DNA from: Papilionanthe hookeriana x Papilionanthe teres
Lineage: Eukaryota; Streptophyta; Magnoliopsida; Asparagales; Orchidaceae
Length of the DNA: 64,000 nt
Assembly (NCBI GenBank): GCA_022702705.1
Contig: CM040428.1
Location: 104,550,022-104,614,021, forward strand
Reading direction: 5' to 3'
The notes under the pieces were generated by a model. It made no database searches and was not told where the DNA came from. It saw only the letters and a list, made by a program, of their open reading frames with translations. Position 1 is the first letter of the stretch. The number at the start of each line of letters is the position of its first letter. A program made the translations under genes and the position numbers. Of this stretch, positions 23,097 through 34,156 are shown in pieces.

Positions 23097-23440
23097 AACT
23101 TTTAACTTAAGTTCAAACAGACATGAACTCAAGATAATTAGATTCAATCCACATTGAGTCTAACTTCAAATTTTAACTTAAGTTCAAATAGACATGAACT
23201 CTAGTTAATTAGATTCAATCCACATTGAATCTAACTTCAAATTTTAACTTAAGTTCAAACAGACATGAACTCAAGTTAATTGATTCAATCCATATTGAAT
23301 CTAACTTCAAATTTTAACTTATGTTCAAATAGACATGAACTCATGTTAATTAAATTCAATCCACATTGAATCTTATTAAGTTCAAACAGATATGAACTTA
23401 AGTAAATTAGATTCAATATACATTGAATCTAACTAAACTT
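23097..23440 (+). repeat. 71-bp tandem repeat, about five copies
   Basis: Units start AACTTAAGTTCAAACAGACA at 23104, 23175, 23246 and 23316, with a shortened fifth near 23374. Related in base style to the satellite next to it but a distinct sequence family. Confidence 0.88.
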
Positions 23441-23539
23441 AAATTTAACCTCAAAAAATAAGTTTGATCCATGTCAAACTTAACTCGACATAAAATTTCA
23501 AATCTGAATTAACATAAATCTTAGGTTCAACCCAAATTG

Positions 23540-23880
23540 AATCTAAATCGACAAGATCAAACACAAATCGACATAATCAATATAAATTTGACATTTCAAA
23601 CATAAATCGATGTAATCAACATAAATTTCACATTTCAAACATAAATTAACATAACCGACATAAATTTAACATTTCAAACACAAATCGACATAAACGACAA
23701 AAATTTGACATTTCAAAAATAAATCGACATAGACAACATAAATTTGACATTTCAAACACAAATCGACATAAACGCATAAATTTGACATTTCAAACATAAA
23801 TCGACATAACCGACATAAAGCCGACATTTCAAAAAAAAAAATCAATATAAATCCTACAAAGATTGACATAAAACGACATT
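23540..23880 (+). repeat. 39-bp tandem repeat, about eight to nine copies
   Basis: Unit AAATTTGACATTTCAAACA followed by TAAATCGACATAACCGACAT; the ACATTTC phase recurs every 39 bases (23591, 23630, 23669, 23708). The minus-strand open frame here is a by-product of the repeat and not a gene. Confidence 0.88.
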
Positions 23881-24203
23881 CAAGACATACTAAATCGACA
23901 TTTCAAATCAAATTTGGACATCCTACAAAATTCTGAGATAATGAACATTTTCATGACATTATTTCTGACAATGTTTTCTTTGCAGGATAAAGAAAAGTTT
24001 AATTTAGATTTCCTTTGCATGTCATAGGATGTGCTAACTCTGTTTTGCAGGACAGTGATGCGATGCAATTTATATATGCTTTTAAATACAAGAATTTGAT
24101 ACCACTTTTTAGAATATTTAATTCCTGGCAAATGGCTTCAAAAACTTTATGTGTGATGTTCAATTTTACTTATGAATTTAAATTTAGATTTTAAAATAAT
24201 TAT
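23881..24203. other. unassigned segment between satellite and Athila-like LTR
   Basis: Non-repetitive AT-rich sequence with no recognised coding or structural feature; two TTTGCAGGA phrases occur (23989, 24045). Confidence 0.5.
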
Positions 24204-25390
24204 TGTAAAAGTCACAATTTTACACGTAAGTATATGTATCATTCAAGTAATATAGGGCTCTAGTGGAGTCCTGGTTATCGATCCCACAGGGATAGTGTTT
24301 TTATAAAAAGTAAGAAATGTAATAAAAATTTTCAAATTTAATTTACTAACAATTTTTACTATAAGCAAGTAAGCAGTAAGCAGTAATAAAGTAAAGTAAG
24401 CAGTAATTAAAATTCAATGCAAGTATAAAAATGACTTTCTCCTTTTCAACTAATCCAAGATTTTTAGAATACTTATCTTTTGTGGGGAATTTAGATTATG
24501 GTATTTTGTCAAATAGAAGCATTCATATTCTTTACCCTTTGGTCCAGGTGCAAAGAACATTGACTAATCTATAGATCGGTTCAGGATGTTTTATTTGTAG
24601 AATGGGTTAATCTAGGCTCACACTACTAGATGTCCAAGGGTGGCTATGGTCGGCCCTACCGATGACCCGTTCCCTTTCTATAAACCAAATTATTAGAATT
24701 TAGTCTGTCACTTTAAAAACTAATTAATTTTACGCCCAATAAATAATATATTCCTATTTATTTGCACTTCACCTTGAATAACCCGCATAAAGCCTTCGAC
24801 CCGCATAAAGCCTTCATGTAATATCTACTAGTTAAGAATTTATCACAGGATAGGTCTCAAAATTCTTCAACAGGTTTTAACAATTTAAATGGCCAATTTA
24901 AAAAGTAAATTAAGATCAGGTATTAATATCATAACAATGTTTTAAATATTTTAAATTTAATTCTCCTTCAAAATTTAATTATTTTATTATATTTTCATTG
25001 TTGAAAGGAGAAAGATAACTAACTACTAAGAACACATTGAAATCACACAACAAAACATATTTATAAAACATCGAACCAAAGTACAAATACTTATCTGAAG
25101 TGTTCCTTCAAGTGATCCGCTGACTCCTACTGACTGCAAAGCAGTGATGAAAGACTCCAACAGCAACAACACATAATAAATACTCAAAATAAATTCACTA
25201 GATACAAAGTAAAGCTGCACCCTAATTGTGGAAGAGACTAAAAACTAGAGGGGGGAGAGAAGATGCTAAAAAGGGGGCGGTTTTCTCTGTAGAATGGGCT
25301 CCTATTTATAGAGCTCTAATTTGACCAGTGTTTCTTAAGGCACCTCTTCAAAATTCATCCAAATTCAATGCATCTTCTGGAAGGTAACTG

Positions 25391-25432
25391 TCGCGCCTAG
25401 GCACCGGGATCTGGCGCCTAGGTGCCGGACTC
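25391..25432. repeat. GC-rich palindromic island, Athila copy 1 LTR
   Basis: GCGCCTAGGCACCGGGATCT followed by GGCGCCTAGGTGCCGG: two copies of a CGCCTAGG-centred palindrome separated by GGGATCT, in an otherwise AT-rich LTR. Confidence 0.8.
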
Positions 25433-25629
25433 CGTGACCATGTCTTCGCACCTCTTCACTTTGGATCACACCTCTTCGGGATTAAAACAGTTTCCTTGTG
25501 TCCAAATGCATTGTATCACATGTCCTATATATTAGGAGTAACTTCCAGTCTTCTAGAACCTCCAATAACCACTTAACTCCATCAAAAGAACTCCTCACAA
25601 TCATAAAAAATCTTAACAGCGTTTGTATC

Positions 25630-25674
25630 GAGCTGGCGCTTAGGCGCAGGATTCTAGTGCCTAGGCGCCAGCTC
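25630..25674. repeat. Long inverted repeat, Athila copy 1 LTR
   Basis: Arms GAGCTGGCGCTTAGGC and GCCTAGGCGCCAGCTC pair over 16 positions with one mismatch around GCAGGATTCTAGT. Confidence 0.85.
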
Positions 25675-25865
25675 AATATTTCTAATATTTTGCTCTATAA
25701 GCTCCATTTTGCTCTATTTTGCTCCTTTTTCCTTCTTTTTCTTTCTTGAATTATTTTTTAATCATCTACATCCAAAAACATGAAAATACCTTTCATTAAA
25801 GCATAATATCCTTAAGAATTGAATCATAAATAAGGCATAAAAATGGGTATTTTTTAAGTAGATCA

Positions 25866-25880
25866 AATTCCCCCAAACTT
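25866..25880 (-). promoter_or_regulatory. polypurine tract of Athila copy 1
   Basis: Minus strand AAGTTTGGGGGAATT immediately before LTR start TGATC, the classic Athila-type plus-strand primer tract. Confidence 0.85.
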
Positions 25881-25884
25881 AAAC

Positions 25885-25904
25885 GTTACTTGTCCTCAAG
25901 TAAC
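25885..25904 (-). other. hairpin next to the polypurine tract, copy 1
   Basis: Plus-strand GTTACTTG-tcct-CAAGTAAC, eight perfect pairs with a four-base loop, four bases from the polypurine tract. Copy 2 keeps the fold with compensatory changes (57648-57667). Confidence 0.8.
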
Positions 25905-27190
25905 CCTTTTAATTATATAAAATTGATAACATTTGGAATAAAGTTAAAATATTTAAGATTCCTTGTAATTTTTGGTTTTATAAATGCTTTATCAAATCTT
26001 TAATCAAATTTCACTAATTATGTTTAATTTTAAGAATTAGCGAACATTTAACTACCAAATCATAAGACTTCCAATTTTTCATTTATTTTAAGAATAATTG
26101 TAGTTTATCATATTAAGGTCACATAGAATATTTACAAGAAAAAGATTTTCATGAAATATTTTTCTAGTAAAAATATTCGTACATAAAAATTAAGTTAAAA
26201 ATGTAATCAGTTTTCTTCTCATAAGATAATTCAAGTGACCAATTTTTGATTAGGCATTTCCTAAAGCTTCTCCTCACATTCTTTTTTTTTTAAGTGGGGA
26301 TTATTATTTTTGGATAGCCTGTTAATGATTTTGAACTTCACTATCCTTAACTTATTTTCAAAAACTTGTACATTCTTACTTAGTAAATATGACATTTTTA
26401 ATAATTTATTATTTTTCAAAACATATTTCAATCTTTTCTTATTCAAACAATAATCTTGATTCATTAGTATTTCAAAAATACAATTCTCATTACTATAAAT
26501 AGAAAAAATTTTATCTTATTATTCTTTAAGTTAAATAATTATATTCTTAAAATCAATCAAAATTTTTAACATTTTAGTAAAGTTTACTAAATTATTTATA
26601 AATTCAAAAATTTTGGTAATCTTAAACAGATTTATCATTCCTTATGTTATGTTAATATATTTTTAAGGAAAATAATAGTTCATTAAGGATAAATAATATT
26701 TAAATTTGATAAATGTTTTTTCTTCCCCCAAACTTCAGCTTTAGTATAAATACGAATCATGAAATTTTCTAAAGCTTGAGAGAAAGAAATAAATAGGATT
26801 TAATCTAAGTACAATTTGATGTAGTAAGGAAAAACTAACTTCTACCTCTACACATGCTTTAATATGAATATAACAGAAATGATTAAGCATATATAGAAAA
26901 GCTTTGCAAAGCAGGAGTGAATTTTTAAAAAAAATTTCTTTTTTTTATTATTATTTTTATTTTTTGAACATGCAAAATTACTAACTATTCATGAACACTA
27001 AACAGTAGGCTGAAACAGAAATAAACTTTTATAAAAATTCATTAATATTTCAATTTTAAAACACACATCAGATAATCTAAAAACAGTTTCAACATAAAAA
27101 GTTCACATGAAAACTAACAAATAACATCACACTAAACAACACAAGAAACAAGATACACACTAAAGACATCACCAGAGGTAAGTTAAGCTA
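25905..27190. other. 3' untranslated region of Athila copy 1
   Basis: AT-rich and without credible genes. Partly alignable in phrases with copy 2 (57668-58998), for example the GATAGCC...TTAATGATTTTGAACTTCACT segment (26313 and 58156). That segment shows it belongs to the element. Confidence 0.65.
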
Positions 27191-28348
27191 CTAATCACTA
27201 TCTGTGGGTTCATCATCGTCATCACCAAAAGAAAACTCCATATCCTTCGGATCAACATATGGTGAATATATAGGACAAGTAGAGAACTGAACATCGTGCT
27301 CACCTTTCAAAAATCTCACTAAAGACTCAGAATACTCAGCATCGTAATCACTCTTTCTTTGTGTATACTCAGTAAGATGATCGATCTTCTTATCGATCAT
27401 ATCTACTCTGCAATGAGATAGTAATAACTCATTCTGCTGCTCTATAAGCTTATCATGCATGGTTTACCAAAAAGTAGATGGTGGCTCAGTAGAAGTAGAT
27501 GGTCTAGAAGTAGAAGCTCTACTTGAAATAGGTAAGGAACCAAAAGGTGTAGTAGAACTCTTACCTCGAAGTCAATCGTAGTTACTGACACTCTCTCTTC
27601 CTATAGGCTTTGTCGACTTGATCTTTTCCTCAGAAAGCTTAGCAACTACTCCAGCACTTTCACATAGAGAATAGATCAGAGATGGAAAACCAAGTCCAAT
27701 AGAAGTGCTAGAACGAGTAGTAGCCTCTACAAAATCATAAATAATGCTCCCTACATCAATAGGCTTCCTCTCTTGAATGGTGTAGTTGAGGATAGCTCTA
27801 TCTTTGGTAACCTCGCTCAGATGATTGGATGGAAGGAGACGAGCAGAAATAAAGTAGTGTCATGCCTTTGAAACATCATTAAGCTTAGAAGATGAAAAAT
27901 TTACCCTTTTTCCATTCCGAATCTTTAAGGCTCCAGTACTATCAGTAAGGTAGGCAATGATCATATCCAAATCTCCCTCAGATGGAGATAATCCGGTGTA
28001 ATAACACTTAATGTTTTGCGGCAGGCCATAAAAAATATTGATACGTTCTGGATTGAATCCTACTCCAATTCCTCTTACAAAAATCTCGTATTCTTCAACA
28101 TCCACAAAATTAGCATAAAACTCTCTAACAACCGGGATAACGGCAACAACAGTGAAATAGAAGAATCATTGCCAGTTGAGCGCAACGATTGTATCCTCAA
28201 TTCTTCCTCCAGGATTATAAAAACTTCGCTCCGAGATAAATTTTCGAGTCGTAGAAAAATCATTGTATCAGAAGTGTGCAGCAGCAGTGACGAACTTGCT
28301 ACGATCAAAATTTTCTCATTCCTTTACTCGCATAGATTTGGGGGCCAT
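27191..28348 (-). pseudogene. env-like / 'putative plant transposon protein' ORF, Athila copy 1
   Basis: A single reading frame of 386 codons from ATG at 28348 to TAG at 27191, broken only by nonsense codons and with no frameshift. Conserved family blocks are VVREFYANF (about 28100-28125), a VRGIGVGFNPERINIFYGLP block (about 28010-28070), HYFISARLLPS after a lost Trp (about 27850), and VTKDRAILNY (about 27795-27825). The acidic tail ends GDDDDEPTDSD. It matches the protein family found downstream of integrase in Athila-like elements; its function is unproven (called env-like by position). Most stops are TGA that fit CGA-to-TGA or TGG-to-TGA transitions. Copy 2 holds the homologous gene at 58999-60112. 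Confidence 0.8.
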
Positions 28349-29151
28349 CTAAATGTGAAATAAAAACACGAAATAAATTCAACGGATCTAGGAAAATAAA
28401 CTAAATTAAGCTTTTCAAACTTGAAATAACTTAAAAAGTTCTTGGATTTAACCATAAAAATCAAAATTTTTCTCAAAATTTTGGTTTTTCTCAATGAGAG
28501 CAAAATCCATGGTGAAAATTGAAAATAATGAGTTTAGAATGTAGATCTGACCTCGGGATGAAGAAATCGGGTGATTTCAAGCTCAAAAACTTGAAAATCC
28601 AGCTTTAAATGGGATCTACAGGGGGTATTTTCATGAAAAATAGTGGAGAAGGAAGCTTAGGTGTCAAAAATGGTGTGGGGGTGTTTAAGAAGATGAGTTT
28701 TCGGGTTCAGGCCAAACCGGAGCCTAGGCGCCGAATTCTGGCGCCTAGGCGCCATATCACATTTCCAAAAATTTGATTTAAATTTTATATTTTCCACCAA
28801 ATTTTATCAAATTTGACTCCTAATTACTCTTATGAGAGTATTAATCCAATTTATATCCTCCAAACATAATCACAATCAATTTAAAATGATAGTTTAGATC
28901 CACAAAAATGTATCCAAATTCTTCAATTCCAATCCATAACTTCCATTCCAAATTCAATAAATTTCAATACAAGACTGTATCAAGGTTCATCGTTTTATAA
29001 ATAACACAAACAACAACATATTCAAAGCAAATATTCAAATCCAGCAACACACATTGAACAATTACGCAAACATGCACATTCGATATTTAATACACTAACA
29101 CATGACTCGATCACACCTAAAACACATATAAGATCTATTTAACACCAATCT
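28349..29151. other. internal spacer of Athila copy 1 with GC-rich island
   Basis: Non-coding; 5' leader of the env-like ORF on the minus strand. It contains a GC-rich dimer at 28720-28755: AGCCTAGGCGCC, then GAATTCT, then GGCGCCTAGGCGCC, a perfect 14-bp palindrome. Confidence 0.65.
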
Positions 29152-29421
29152 TCAATTACCATATCTTTCGCAATGAAGTTTGCTAGGACCGAAGGGATAG
29201 AACACCAACGGCCTTGGAAATTCCAAAACCATCTTTTCATCGATCCACTTGTTCTTCGGGTACATTTCTACTTGAGCATCATGATATGCCGCCATATGAT
29301 CAGATTGAAGTTTGGTTTGCCATTCCAAGTGTTCGTATTGGTGGTACATCTCCTAGAGACGATTACCAATACTTTGAAGTTCCGCTTCAATCTTCTTTAA
29401 TCGACTAAAAAATTTCTCCAT
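29152..29421 (-). pseudogene. small coiled-coil ORF between integrase and env-like ORF, copy 1
   Basis: About 90 codons from ATG at 29421 to TGA at 29152 with one stop (after SIGNRL, about 29350). The N-terminus is an amphipathic, heptad-like helix (FFSRLKKIEAELQSIGNRL). The middle part YHDAQVEM resembles YYDAQVRF in the tail of the copy 2 env-like ORF, so it may be a duplicated tail module. Copy 2 has a coiled-coil ORF in the same place (60917-61279). No known function; confidence that it is a real gene is moderate. Confidence 0.45.
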
Positions 29422-30084
29422 ACTAACAACAACAAACCATTAAAATAAGGCTGAGGATCTTTAGGAGATTTGTCTCTTACCTCATTTCCATGATTTCCTC
29501 TATCCATTGTCTCCAAATCCTTCTTAACTCCTCCAAAATGGATTGCTCTGGTCGAAATTAAGGTTTCTATGGGATTGGGGACGAAGATAAGGCAATATAT
29601 AATAAGATTTCATGTGAAAAACTAAAGATTTTTGGTTTTAAGATGATCGGTAACCGTGGCGCTTAGGGGCTGGAATCTGGCGCCTAGGCGCCGGATCATC
29701 GATATGTAGGCCATTCTGGCACTTAGGAGCCAACTTTTGGCTCCTAGGCTCCGGAACCTCGATCGACTCTGATTTTCTTATCGTCAATTTTTGTAAGTTT
29801 CGGTCGTAAAAATAGGTCTAACAAACGGTTATGATCAACACACAAACACAATTACGAAAAATTCAAATCATAAACAATCACAAACGAAGGTTAACTTGAT
29901 CTCCTCTTTACTCACATTTGACATGGAGTGGTCCAAGTCCAAATTCTATATACTTCAAGATAATGTTTAGCTTAAGCCAATACAGACTTGTTAGATTTCT
30001 ATTTCAAGAAGTTATATACAAATTTAGTCATGACCAAGGCATAACCTTACAACAATAATTTAACTCACACTAATAAATATGGGT
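29422..30084. other. spacer of Athila copy 1 with two GC-rich islands
   Basis: Non-coding. Islands at 29657-29695 (GGCGCTTAGGGGCTGG, then AATCT, then GGCGCCTAGGCGCCGG) and 29716-29754 (TGGCACTTAGGAGCC / GGCTCCTAGGCTCCGG) repeat the dimer design seen in the LTR. Confidence 0.7.
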
Positions 30085-30991
30085 TGCCTCCCACAAAGTG
30101 CTTGGTTTAACGTCGTTAGCCCGACCAAATTAATTGAATTAATCGGGTAGACTCAGCTCATAAGCCTCTTTGTAATTTAATTTCATTTCTCCCATATAAG
30201 GCTTCAGCCTTAATCTGTTAACTTTAAATACTTTTCCAGCTTTGGGATCTTTAATATCCACACCTCCATAAGGGTATACTCTCTCAATTATAAATGGTCC
30301 CATCCATTTAGATTTTAACTTTCCAGGAAAAATTTTTTAATGATTGTCCAGGCTCGAATATTTTCCTTGAAATCATTTTTTCATACAATTTCTTCATTCT
30401 TTCCTTATAAATTATTGCATTTTCATAAGACTCATTTCTTATCTCTTTCATTTCATTCAATTGTAATAATCATTTTTCTCCTGCAGTATTCAAATTGTAA
30501 TTGAACTCCTTTATCGCCCAATATACTTTATGTTCAATTCAACAGGTAAGTGACAAAGTTTACCATAAATTAACCGATAGATGTCTTATAAGCTATTCTA
30601 TAAGCCCATAATGCAAAATCAAGTTTATTAACCCAGTCAGTTCTTTTAGGATTAACAGTCTTCTCTAATATTCTTTTAATTTCTCTGTTTGATACTTCAG
30701 CCATTCCACTTATTTAAGGATGATAAGCAGTTGCAATTCTATGTTTAATTCCAAATTTTTCCAGCAATGATTGAATTCTTATATTTCTGAAATGACTTCC
30801 CCCATCTGTGATAATTATCCTGGGCATTCCAAATCTTGTAAAAATCATTTTCTTTATAAATTTCGAAACACTTTTGGAATCACGGTTAGGTAAAGCTACA
30901 GCTTCGATCCACTTTGAAACATAATCAACTGCTAATAAAATATAAATCTTTCCAAATGATGGTACAAAAGGTCCCACAAACTCTAAATCCC
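30085..30991 (-). pseudogene. Athila-type integrase, C-terminal two thirds, copy 1
   Basis: Minus-strand DDE core: LLAVDYVSKWIEA with first Asp (30924-30926), IIITDGGSHF with second Asp (30804-30806), and MAEVSNREI with the Glu (30696-30698), spacing D-35-E. All three catalytic residues are kept, with a stop (AYHP*) at 30714-30716. Downstream, DFALWAYRIAYKT and an FEPGQ-like segment precede the motif read on plus as GGGTTGCCTCCCACAAAGTG (30081-30100), which is typical just after pol in Athila-like elements. The N-terminal zinc domain is missing because copy B interrupts the gene at 30991. Many stops follow in the C-terminal part. Confidence 0.88.
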
Positions 30992-33718
30992 TGTTGACCT
31001 CATTTTTGATGAGGTCTTTTGCTTCTCGCTTTAGTACTTAGGATCTAGCCTTAGGAATTTCCTTTGACTAATCTTAGAGGACTATAAATGGAACCCACCA
31101 CTTAGAAATTCAAACACCTCTTAACTCCCTGCAAACCCCACAAGTTTGATTGGAGACCCCTAATCACCTAGAGGGTTGAAATCAAATGCGGAGGTTTAAA
31201 GGATGAGTTCCCTATAGGACCTTTTTGGCGTTAGGAATACCCTGGGTGGTCTGATCTGGTGAGGGTTGACTTGCACATACACTACACTCTCACACACATT
31301 CCAAGTCCTAAAACCACACTCTCACCCAACTTGACTTCTGTTGACCTCATTTTTGATGAGGTCTTCTCTTCCCTCTTTAGTGTTTAGAATCTAGCCTTAG
31401 GCTTTTCCTTTGACTATCTTAGAGGACTAGAATTGGGACCCATCCCTTAGAAATTTGAACCACTTCTTGCCTCCCTGCAAACCCCACAAGCTTGATTGTA
31501 GACCCCTAATCACCTAGAGGGTTGAGATCAAAAGTGAAGGTTTAAAGGATGAGTTCCCTATAGGACTCTTTGGCCTTAAGACCACCCTGGGTGGCTTGGT
31601 CTGGTGAGGGTTGACTTACACACTCATTACACTCATACTCTACACTCTCACACACACAATCCAAATCCTAAAACCACACCCATACCCAACTTGACTCCTT
31701 GACTCATGTAGGTAATTCATATGGATGGACCTTAACCCCTAAGCCCCTGGTTAAGAGGGTTAGAAACAACATACTGAATGCCTAAAATGAGTCCTCTCAT
31801 GGCTCATATGGGCTTAATATGACTTCATGGCTCAATCAAAGTGATTCCATTTCACTCATATTTGATCAATCTTCATTCTTCCAAAATTTCAATTTTTGAC
31901 CCCGGGGACCCTACACCTATCAAACCTACCAAAAGCCCTTAAAGTTGCCCAAATCCTCCAAAATTTTCAAATCACCCAAAATTTCCCAAAATTAACCTCA
32001 AAAATTTCCTCACCAATCAAATTGATCATCCATAGCAAAAAATACCAAAAATTCCAAAAGTATCCACCAATACCCTCCAAATTACCAAAATGCCCCTCGT
32101 GATCCAAAAATCCAAAAATTCAGAAAATTCCCAGAAAATTCCATAAAATCCTGAATATTCCCATTTCATTTTGTCCAACTACACCATGGGCCAATTTTGT
32201 CAATTTAGCCCACTTTTACCAAAACCCCCAATTTAGCCCATCATTAACCCAAGTGAACCCAATACGAACCAAATCTACCCAATTGACCCCAATTTGGTCC
32301 AATTCAATTCTAAACCTCAAATTAATGTCCACAATATCAATCTAGACCAAATCCAAGTCCAATTTGATTAACATTTGAACCAAATTTCAGTTTTGACCTT
32401 AAAGCTCAATTTGGACTCGTGACCTAAACTAAGCCCAAACCAAACCAATTCAACTCCAATTGACCCCAAACAATTTCTAAACCTTCCCTAACATCCCCAC
32501 AAACAAAAAACTAACATAATTTGCCCAAAATTTGGACCCAAACCCCACTCAAATTCAACCCAAAACCAAAAAGCCCAATTTTGACCCAAACCCAAACCTA
32601 ACCCAAATAAGCCCAAGTCCCAAAACCAAAACCCAACCAAAGTTGAAACCTCTTTGAAACACTCCCATAAACATTTCCCAACATTAATTTTACATCAATT
32701 TCAACCCTAGCCCAACATTGGCCCAAATTAGCCCAATTTGACCTACATTGGCCCATTTACCAAATGAACCCAAATTCAACCCAATTCAATTCCAAACTAC
32801 CTCAAATTTGCTTCAAATCATTCAAGACACATACTTAAACTAAACTCAACATTTATTTGGCATGGCCCTTTGTAAAATTTTTCATCTAAAAGCCCATTGT
32901 TAAACATAAAGGCCCACTCCCTTAAACCTTCCTAAAAGCCCACTTCCACCAAATTTAAAAGCCCAAATCAATCTAAAGCCCACATGACACTTTCCCTCAT
33001 CACACATTCAATTTAAAATCATTCCTAAAGTCCTAATTTATCAATTAAACAATTCCAAATCAAGCCTCATAACAATTCCCATCAAAATGCCAAAATTCAC
33101 AAAATCCTTTTTTTATGAAATTGACCAAATCTTTTCCCAAGCCATATGTGCCAAAGACAAGCCATGTACAAGCCATATAAAGCCATGGGATGTTTAACAT
33201 GTGACCATACCTAAAGTAGCAAAAGGAGGGCCCCCTTTCTTAAACCTTCATTAAGCTTTTTAACCCCTTCCATGTTACACACTAAACCAAGATTAGCCAC
33301 ATCACTTTAGATGGGGACTTCACCACCCCTTTCTAGCGGATGCAAATGATCCTCCCTCAGCCCAAATCAGCCATGGGGAGGTGAACCTAACCCAAAACCA
33401 TGGCTTGGACCAAATCAAGCCAAAATGGCCTCTCCCCCATGCCATTTTAATCCAAGCACTTTACACACAGGCATTCGCCGATCGCTACGCACAAACCTCC
33501 AGCCCCGACTCACCCGAACCTCGAGGGTGACCCAAGCTCTCACGGCCAGCCGCCCGGATCGCTGGAAAACACCATGGCCGAGACCTCGGGAGGAACCAAA
33601 TTTTGAATTCCACCTTGCCGAGCTGCCTCACTCCAAATGGCCATTGCAGCTTTCTTCTCCTCACCAGAGCAGCTGATCCTAACCCTTAAACCCCCCTGGG
33701 AGGCCCTCCAATCTCTCC

Positions 33719-33726
33719 TATTTAAA
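33719..33726 (+). promoter_or_regulatory. TATA box of LTR copy B
   Basis: TATTTAAA after CCCCCTGGGAGGCCCTCCA, matching copy A at 12386. Confidence 0.65.
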
Positions 33727-34154
33727 CACCCCCTCCTCTCGGCCAAAAGAGGTGCTGAACTAAACCTTACTGAAACCCTGCCAAAGCCATCCCAGACCAC
33801 TCTCTACACATAGAGAACTTGATCCCCACTGAAATCCCCCTGCCATTTCCTCTCTGCGAGCCAATTTCGTAGTCGAAATCCAAGCCCAAAACCGAGACAC
33901 TTCACCACGCTGAGTCAATCCTCAAATTGATTGACTCTACACCTTCACTCGGACAAAGAGGAGAAGTTTCCTAGCCAGAAGCCGCCTTACCGTAGCCAGC
34001 CCATTGCTTCCTACCTCCAAGCTTTGTGATCGACCGTGGTCACTTTTGTACCTAGTGCAATTCACTGTGCCAAGGGACTTCATCCGGAGCTTGCTTGGAC
34101 CCAATCGAACGTGACACTAACTCTCGCATCGAAGCTTCACTTCTCTGAGCAAAG

Positions 34155-34156
34155 GT
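34155..34156 (+). promoter_or_regulatory. candidate splice donor in LTR copy B
   Basis: AAAG|GTATGGAC, conserved with copy A (12815). If joined to the acceptor at 39273-39274 it would remove about 5.1 kb of R/U5 and leader from the polyprotein mRNA. Confidence 0.45.

Larger units (their letters stand above)
24204..25865 (-). mobile_element. 3' LTR of Athila-like copy 1
   Basis: On the minus strand it begins TGATCTACTTAAAAAATACC directly after the polypurine tract. It ends near 24204 after the segment that reads, on plus, CTGGTTATCGATCCCACAGG (24271-24290). That segment and the CCAAATAGGAGC-type block are shared with the LTRs of copies 2 and 3. The lower boundary is uncertain by tens of bases. 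Two GC-rich palindromic islands lie inside (25391-25432, 25630-25674). Confidence 0.8.
24204..30991 (-). mobile_element. Athila-like Ty3/gypsy element, copy 1 (3' half)
   Basis: Minus-strand order from high to low coordinates: integrase remnant, small coiled-coil ORF, env-like ORF, untranslated region, hairpin, polypurine tract, LTR. This is the Athila gag-pol-env-like plan. The upstream part is separated by insertion of copy B at 30991/30992, which breaks integrase between residues of a conserved DLEFVGPF segment. Gag, protease and RT of this copy are not in the window. Confidence 0.88.

Noticed and set aside
23666..23869. Cys/Phe-rich repetitive minus-strand ORF
   Set aside because: By-product of the 39-bp tandem repeat (a multiple of three).
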